From DATHTS01 sp965219305 (lineage in GTDB: Bacteria; Acidobacteriota; Blastocatellia; Pyrinomonadales; Pyrinomonadaceae), in assembly GCA_965219305.1 (NCBI GenBank), contig OZ244725.1:2852001-2916000 (forward strand): DNA of 64,000 nucleotides, written 5' to 3'. The notes beneath the pieces are model-generated. The model was not told the DNA's origin, did no database searches, and was given only the letters and a program-made list of their open reading frames with translations. This document shows, in pieces, positions 60,011 to 64,000 of the stretch (positions are counted from its first letter, which is position 1; each line of letters starts with the position of its first letter). The position numbers and the translations under genes are program-made.

Positions 60011-61180
60011 TTAAATCTCATCCAAAAAACTCTCGCCTTCATTTAAGCTAAATCCGAAATTCTCCGCAATAGTCTGTCCGATGTCCGAAAGGCTTTCGCG
60101 CGTTCCGAGATTTACGCCCGCTTTTGTATTTTTTCCATAGACGAGCAGCGGCGCGTATTCGCGCGTGTGATCGGAGCCGGGAAAAGTCGGATCGTTGCCG
60201 TGGTCGGCGGTGATAATGTAAAGCTCGTCGTCCGACATTGCTTCGTAGATTTCCGGCAGACGCTTGTCAAATTCTTCGAGCGATTTCGCGTAGCCTTCAG
60301 GATTTCGTCGGTGTCCGTAAAGCATATCGAAATCAACGAGATTCGAGAAGATCAAACCTTTCGAGTCGGCGCGAAGTGCGTTTATCGCCTGATTAACGGA
60401 TTGTTCGTTGTTCTTCGCCGTTAAATCTTCGGTTACGCCGAGCGAATCGTAGATCGAAGCGATCTTGCCGATGCAGACGACATCGAAGCCTTTTTCTTTG
60501 AGCAACGGCAGAAGATTGTCGTTCGGCGGCGGAACGGCGTAATCGTGGCGGTTTTCCGTGCGCGTAAATGTTTCGGCAGATTCGCCGACGAACGGACGCG
60601 CGATCACTCGCCCGACTTTTGTTTCGCCGTCGAGCATTTTTCTGGCAATTTCGCAGATTTCATATTGACGTTCGATGGGAATAACTTCTTCGTGCGCGGC
60701 GATCTGAAAAACCGAATCGCCGGAAGTATAGACGATCGGTTTTCCGGTTTTAACGTGCTGTTCACCTAAAACTTTAAGAATTTCCGTGCCGCTCGCCGGA
60801 TAATTGCCGAGAACGCCCGGAACATCAGCTTTTGTAATAAATTCGTCAATCACAGCCTGTGGAAAACCTTGTGGAAAAGTCGGAAAAGCCTTTTCTAAAA
60901 TGATTCCTGTAATTTCCCAATGTCCGGTCGTCGTGTCTTTCCCGTTAGATTTCAAAGCGCATTTCCCGTAATTCCCGATCGGATTTTCTACTGCCGGAAG
61001 TTCGTTTAAAACCTTAATATTTCCCAAACCGAGTTTTTGCAGATTCGGCAGATTAACTTTCCGCGTTTTCAAAACATTTCCAAGAGTGTCCGCGCCCGCG
61101 TCGCCCCAGCTATCCGCGTCCGGCATCTCGCCGATTCCCGCGCTGTCCAAAACCATTAAATGTATCCGTTTGAATTTCAT
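60011..61180 (-). CDS. deoB: Phosphopentomutase
   Basis: 389 residues. Alkaline phosphatase superfamily signatures: 'LMVLDSAGIGEMPDADSW' (metal Asp), 'KDTTTGHWEITGIILEKAF' (the phosphorylated Thr) and 'ITADHGNDPTFPGSDHTREY' (metal ligands). It interconverts ribose or deoxyribose 1- and 5-phosphates, feeding DeoC (31332) and RpiB (32933). It stands directly before the TA-like pair on the minus strand. Confidence 0.97.
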   Translation of the reverse strand: MKFKRIHLMVLDSAGIGEMPDADSWGDAGADTLGNVLKTRKVNLPNLQKLGLGNIKVLNELPAVENPIGNYGKCALKSNGKDTTTGHWEITGIILEKAFPTFPQGFPQAVIDEFITKADVPGVLGNYPASGTEILKVLGEQHVKTGKPIVYTSGDSVFQIAAHEEVIPIERQYEICEIARKMLDGETKVGRVIARPFVGESAETFTRTENRHDYAVPPPNDNLLPLLKEKGFDVVCIGKIASIYDSLGVTEDLTAKNNEQSVNQAINALRADSKGLIFSNLVDFDMLYGHRRNPEGYAKSLEEFDKRLPEIYEAMSDDELYIITADHGNDPTFPGSDHTREYAPLLVYGKNTKAGVNLGTRESLSDIGQTIAENFGFSLNEGESFLDEI

Positions 61181-61281
61181 AATCTTTTAATGATTATCGC
61201 AGTATTAAATAAAGATTGCCAAATTAAAACGGCAAATCGTAAAACTTGCAATCAGCCCTCGTTTGAATTATTGTTTCATCT

Positions 61282-62283
61282 ATGCGATGCGTTAAAAATC
61301 CGCCGAATCCTTATGAAAAATATTCAGCCGAATATATCGGCGAACCGCCGCCGACAAAACTGGAAATTTTCGAGGAAACTTCGACAAAATCCGTTATCAC
61401 GGAAAGCTGGTCAAACGAATTCGGTTCGCGCCTGACGGTTAATTGCTATCGCGGCTGCGTTCACGGCTGCACGTATTGTTTTGCGCGGCGTTATCACGAA
61501 TTTTTGGGTTACGGCGCGGGAACGGATTTTGAAACAAAGATCGTCGCCAAAACAAATGCGCCGGAGGTTTTGCGCGAAGAATTAAAACGCACACGAAAGA
61601 AAATAAAATATCTCGAATTTTCGTTTGCGACCGATCCTTATCTGCCGATTGAAGCGAATTATGAACTGACGCGCAAATGCCTGATTGTCTGCAAAGATTT
61701 CGGAATTCCCGTTTCGATTATTACGAAATCGCCTTTGATTACGAGAGATTTGGATATTTTAACCGAAATGAAATGCGGCGTTTTCTTTTCGATCCCGTTT
61801 CTGACGACAGAAAAATCTAATCCGTTCGAGCCATACACGCCGATTCCCGACGTGCGTTTTCGCGCGATGAAAACATTGACCGGCGCAGGAATAAAAACCG
61901 GAATCGGAATCGCCCCTGTAATTCTCGGTTATAATGAATCCGACATTCCGAAACTTCTCGAAAAAGCCAGAGAAAACGGCGCGACAAAAGCGTTTATGAG
62001 TTTGATTCATTTCGACAGCGATTCGATTTTGGAATATTTTGTCCAAAAACTTCACGAAAAAATTCCGACAAAAGCTGACAGAATAATAAACACGATGAAA
62101 CGCGAGCGCGACGGAAATCTGCGCCACAGAAATATGGAAGAAAGAAATTCGGGAAAGACTGAATTATGGCAAACCGCCGTCAAAATGTTCGATATACATT
62201 TCAAACGTCTCGGCTTTGAAAAGATCGAACGCACGGAGAAAATCGAAAAGAACGTTTTGCCCGTTCAGCAAAGTTTGTTCTAA
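61282..62283 (+). CDS. Radical SAM protein, SPL/PA0069 type
   Basis: 333 residues. The cluster motif is 'CYRGCVHGCTYCFARRYHEF' (C-x3-C-x2-C, near residue 58). 'YLEFSFATDPYLPIEANYEL' follows. The family is related to spore photoproduct lyase; members are common in non-spore-formers with unknown substrate. The iron-sulfur Cys residues are complete. It is followed after 9 bp by a TPR gene. Confidence 0.92.
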   Translation: MRCVKNPPNPYEKYSAEYIGEPPPTKLEIFEETSTKSVITESWSNEFGSRLTVNCYRGCVHGCTYCFARRYHEFLGYGAGTDFETKIVAKTNAPEVLREELKRTRKKIKYLEFSFATDPYLPIEANYELTRKCLIVCKDFGIPVSIITKSPLITRDLDILTEMKCGVFFSIPFLTTEKSNPFEPYTPIPDVRFRAMKTLTGAGIKTGIGIAPVILGYNESDIPKLLEKARENGATKAFMSLIHFDSDSILEYFVQKLHEKIPTKADRIINTMKRERDGNLRHRNMEERNSGKTELWQTAVKMFDIHFKRLGFEKIERTEKIEKNVLPVQQSLF

Positions 62284-62292
62284 TAAATTTAT

Positions 62293-62610
62293 ATGTCAGA
62301 CAGAATCGAAACTTTCAAACAAATGCTCGAATCCGATCCCGATAATTCGATGGTTTTATTCGGATTGGCGAACGAATATTTAAAAGCCGAAAATACTGCG
62401 GAAGCGATCAAAACGCTCGAAGAATATCTAAACAAAGCGGACGACGAAGGCGCGGCTTATGGAATGTTGGCAAAGGCTTACGAGAAAATCGGCGAAAGCG
62501 AAAAAGCGAAAAATGCGCTCGAACAAGGCATCGCCGCTTCAAATCGTCACGGACATCCGACGATGGCGGCGGATTATCAAATGACGCTCGATATGGATTA
62601 CGCGGATTAG
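62293..62610 (+). CDS. Small tetratricopeptide-repeat protein
   Basis: 105 residues made of about two and a half TPRs: 'SMVLFGLANEYLKAENTAEA', 'AAYGMLAKAYEKIGESEKAK' and 'NALEQGIAASNRHGHPTMAA'. It is preceded by a 9-bp gap from the radical SAM gene and followed by lpxD, so it is likely in one operon. TPRs mediate protein contacts; the partner is unknown. Confidence 0.9.
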   Translation: MSDRIETFKQMLESDPDNSMVLFGLANEYLKAENTAEAIKTLEEYLNKADDEGAAYGMLAKAYEKIGESEKAKNALEQGIAASNRHGHPTMAADYQMTLDMDYAD

Positions 62611-62622
62611 GTTTTTTGATTG

Positions 62623-63624
62623 ATGAAAAGCAAAGAAATTGCCGATTTTTTAGATGGAAAACTTTTCGGCGACGGCGAAATCGAAATTTTGCGCGTCGCA
62701 AGTTTTGACGCGGCACGAAAAGGTGAGATTGCGTTTATAGAAAAAGCGGAAAACTCAAATAAAACAGACGCTTCGTGTGTTCTAGTTCCTGAAGATTTCG
62801 ATGCGGAAATTTCCGGCGCAGTCATAAAAGTTAAAAATCCGAAACTCGCTTTCGCAAAAATCGCCGCTAAACTTCACCCGTTCGATTGGCGCACCGAAGA
62901 AAATCATAAAACCGCCGTTATCAATTCCGTTTTGGAAAATATTCTCGCAAATTTCATCGGCGCATTTGTAACGATCGGCAAAAATTGTTTCATCAATTAC
63001 GGAACACAGATTTTCGACGGTGTGAGAATCGGCAATAATGTTTCGATTGGGAAAAATTCGATAATTCACCCGAATTGCGTAATTTATGACAATATTTCAA
63101 TCGGCGACGACTGCGTAATTCACGCCGGAACGATCATCGGCGCGGACGGTTTCGGTTACGTCCGCGACGGCGCGGACGGTTATGTGAAATTCCCGCAAAT
63201 CGGAACTGTTGTTATCGAAGATAACGTCGAGATCGGCGCAAATTCGTGCGTTGACCGCGGCGCGCTCGGCGAAACGCGCATCGGCAAAGGCACGAAAATA
63301 GACAATCAAGTTCAGATCGCGCACAACGTCCAGATCGGCAAACGAGTCGTCATCGCCGCACAGACCGGAATTTCGGGAAGCACGATTGTCGAAGATGATT
63401 GCGTGATCGGCGGACAAGTCGGAATGGGCGATCACGCGACCGTAAAAAGCGGCGCGATCATCGGTTCGCAAGCCGGAATTCTGCCCGGAAAGATCGTCCG
63501 CGAGGGCGTTTGGTGGGGAACGCCCGTTCAGCCTTTGGATGAATATAAACGTCAAAACGCGATGGTCAAAGGCTTAGGACGTTTGCGCGAAGAAGTTAAG
63601 GAATTAAAAAAGAAATCGGAGTAA
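62623..63624 (+). CDS. lpxD: UDP-3-O-acylglucosamine N-acyltransferase
   Basis: 333 residues from ATG 62623 (a TTG one codon upstream is less likely). An N-terminal domain is followed by left-handed beta helix hexapeptides ('IHPNCVIYDNISIGDDCVIH', 'VVIEDNVEIGANSCVDRGAL') with the catalytic His in 'VQIAHNVQIGKRVVIAAQTG'. It adds the second acyl chain in lipid A synthesis, which shows an LPS-bearing outer membrane. The C-terminal coiled tail 'RLREEVKELKKKSE' is usual. Confidence 0.96.
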   Translation: MKSKEIADFLDGKLFGDGEIEILRVASFDAARKGEIAFIEKAENSNKTDASCVLVPEDFDAEISGAVIKVKNPKLAFAKIAAKLHPFDWRTEENHKTAVINSVLENILANFIGAFVTIGKNCFINYGTQIFDGVRIGNNVSIGKNSIIHPNCVIYDNISIGDDCVIHAGTIIGADGFGYVRDGADGYVKFPQIGTVVIEDNVEIGANSCVDRGALGETRIGKGTKIDNQVQIAHNVQIGKRVVIAAQTGISGSTIVEDDCVIGGQVGMGDHATVKSGAIIGSQAGILPGKIVREGVWWGTPVQPLDEYKRQNAMVKGLGRLREEVKELKKKSE

Positions 63625-63661
63625 TTAAAAAAATGCAGCAACCTTTTTATGAGACAATTCT

Positions 63662-63702
63662 CTAACTTAGTTCTCTGTACGGGACAAAACGACATAAGTT
63701 AG
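63662..63702. repeat. CTAACTTA / TAAGTTAG inverted repeat beside the transposase
   Basis: An 8-bp perfect inverted repeat with 25-bp spacing just 3' of the transposase gene. Could be near the left end of the IS or a terminator; the terminal repeat itself cannot be fixed without the other end. Confidence 0.45.
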
Positions 63703-63708
63703 CTGTTG

Positions 63709-64000
63709 TCAGCATCTTAGAATTGCAAAGATATTTACTCTCGAATATCTCTTTAGTTCAAATAACACCTCTTGGATTATTTCACATCCTAATCTGAAAA
63801 GACTTGTTTGCGCTCTCCCGTTCTTTTTTATTTCAATCGAGTTGACGGCGTTTTCCGCTTCCCCTGTTTTGATCGCCCACGCCACTGCTAACGCCAATAC
63901 TCCGAATAACTTATCTATCTTCTCCACTTTCGTCAGATGCGTTTTTTCGATCTCGAATCCGCGACTCTTTAAGTTCTGAAACAATGTTTCTATCGCCCAT
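63709..64000 (-). CDS. IS4-family transposase, C-terminal part
   Basis: Runs off the right edge. About 97 residues are visible; read upstream from 63984 they begin 'WAIETLFQNLKSRGFEIEKT', the catalytic E region of IS4-type DDE transposases, and continue 'THLTKVEKIDKLFGVLALAV' and 'RAQTSLFRLGCEIIQEVLFE'. No stop or frameshift is seen in the visible part. Whether the element is intact cannot be told. Confidence 0.9.
   Translation of the reverse strand, partial: WAIETLFQNLKSRGFEIEKTHLTKVEKIDKLFGVLALAVAWAIKTGEAENAVNSIEIKKNGRAQTSLFRLGCEIIQEVLFELKRYSRVNIFAILRC

Noticed and set aside
1..64000. tRNA, rRNA or phage genes
   Set aside because: I looked for tRNA-like cloverleafs, rRNA core sequences and phage structural genes by eye and saw none; a tRNA could be missed without a covariance search.

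Overview
The window is a stretch of a Gram-negative bacterial chromosome of moderate to low GC. It carries lpxD (lipid A), an OmpA-domain envelope protein, lipoproteins, a bacillithiol-type deacetylase (BshB1), tryptophan dioxygenase, an M16 peptidase and rows of secreted amidohydrolases. That mix, with the intergenic repeats, fits an Acidobacteriota genome, most likely Blastocatellia/Pyrinomonadaceae-like. This placement is inferred from gene content; there is no rRNA, tRNA or CRISPR array in the window that I can see.

Layout. 1-7.4 kb: arginine biosynthesis (argD partial, argC, argG, argR on the minus strand, argH divergent), interspersed with small unknowns, a pentapeptide-repeat protein and a P-loop protein; a perfect palindrome beside argR is a candidate operator. 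7.4-16.4 kb: three consecutive large ClpB-like double AAA+ ATPases. 16.5-19.3 kb: a secreted M16 zinc peptidase. 19.3-25.2 kb: lipoproteins, a phosphoesterase, a lipid kinase, and lysine/DAP genes dapD and dapA around a decayed IS200/REP-type transposase. 25.4-31.2 kb: carotenoid oxygenase, a LytS/LytTR two-component pair, an OmpA-domain protein and an enoyl-CoA hydratase. 31.3-35.6 kb: deoC and rpiB (both with N-terminal tails like microcompartment targeting peptides) and mtnA. 35.6-42.9 kb: acyltransferase, recR-ybaB, and three amidohydrolases. 43-50 kb: cell wall and envelope genes (PBP4-type dacB, site-2 protease, mreB) and an FHA-GAF-adenylate cyclase. 50-57.7 kb: cysteine desulfurase, cold-shock protein, tryptophan dioxygenase, bshB1, an MBL hydrolase, a PilT ATPase, a zinc-ribbon protein and an SDR. 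57.9-64 kb: a DUF4256 gene broken by an in-frame stop, a toxin-antitoxin-like pair, deoB, a radical SAM protein, a TPR protein, lpxD and the C-terminal end of an IS4-type transposase.

The most promising undescribed system is the three-gene AAA+ cluster at 7444-16422. All three proteins keep a good second ATPase domain but lack the Tyr pore loop of ClpB. They replace the usual Clp N-domain by another domain. The first two end in a region resembling class I peptide-chain release factors (PCRF-like segment and RF2-like C-terminal tail) with no GGQ domain. I infer a ribosome- or translation-linked remodelling machine; this is a hypothesis from motifs only.

A second theme is intergenic DNA: about twenty gaps hold inverted repeats built from short repeated words (for example GCCCGCGAAA, CACAGAG, TTTTCCA, TTATCAG, GCAGGC, GCCGAGT). 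In one place one family is nested in another, and several have been absorbed into gene ends or created false N-terminal extensions.
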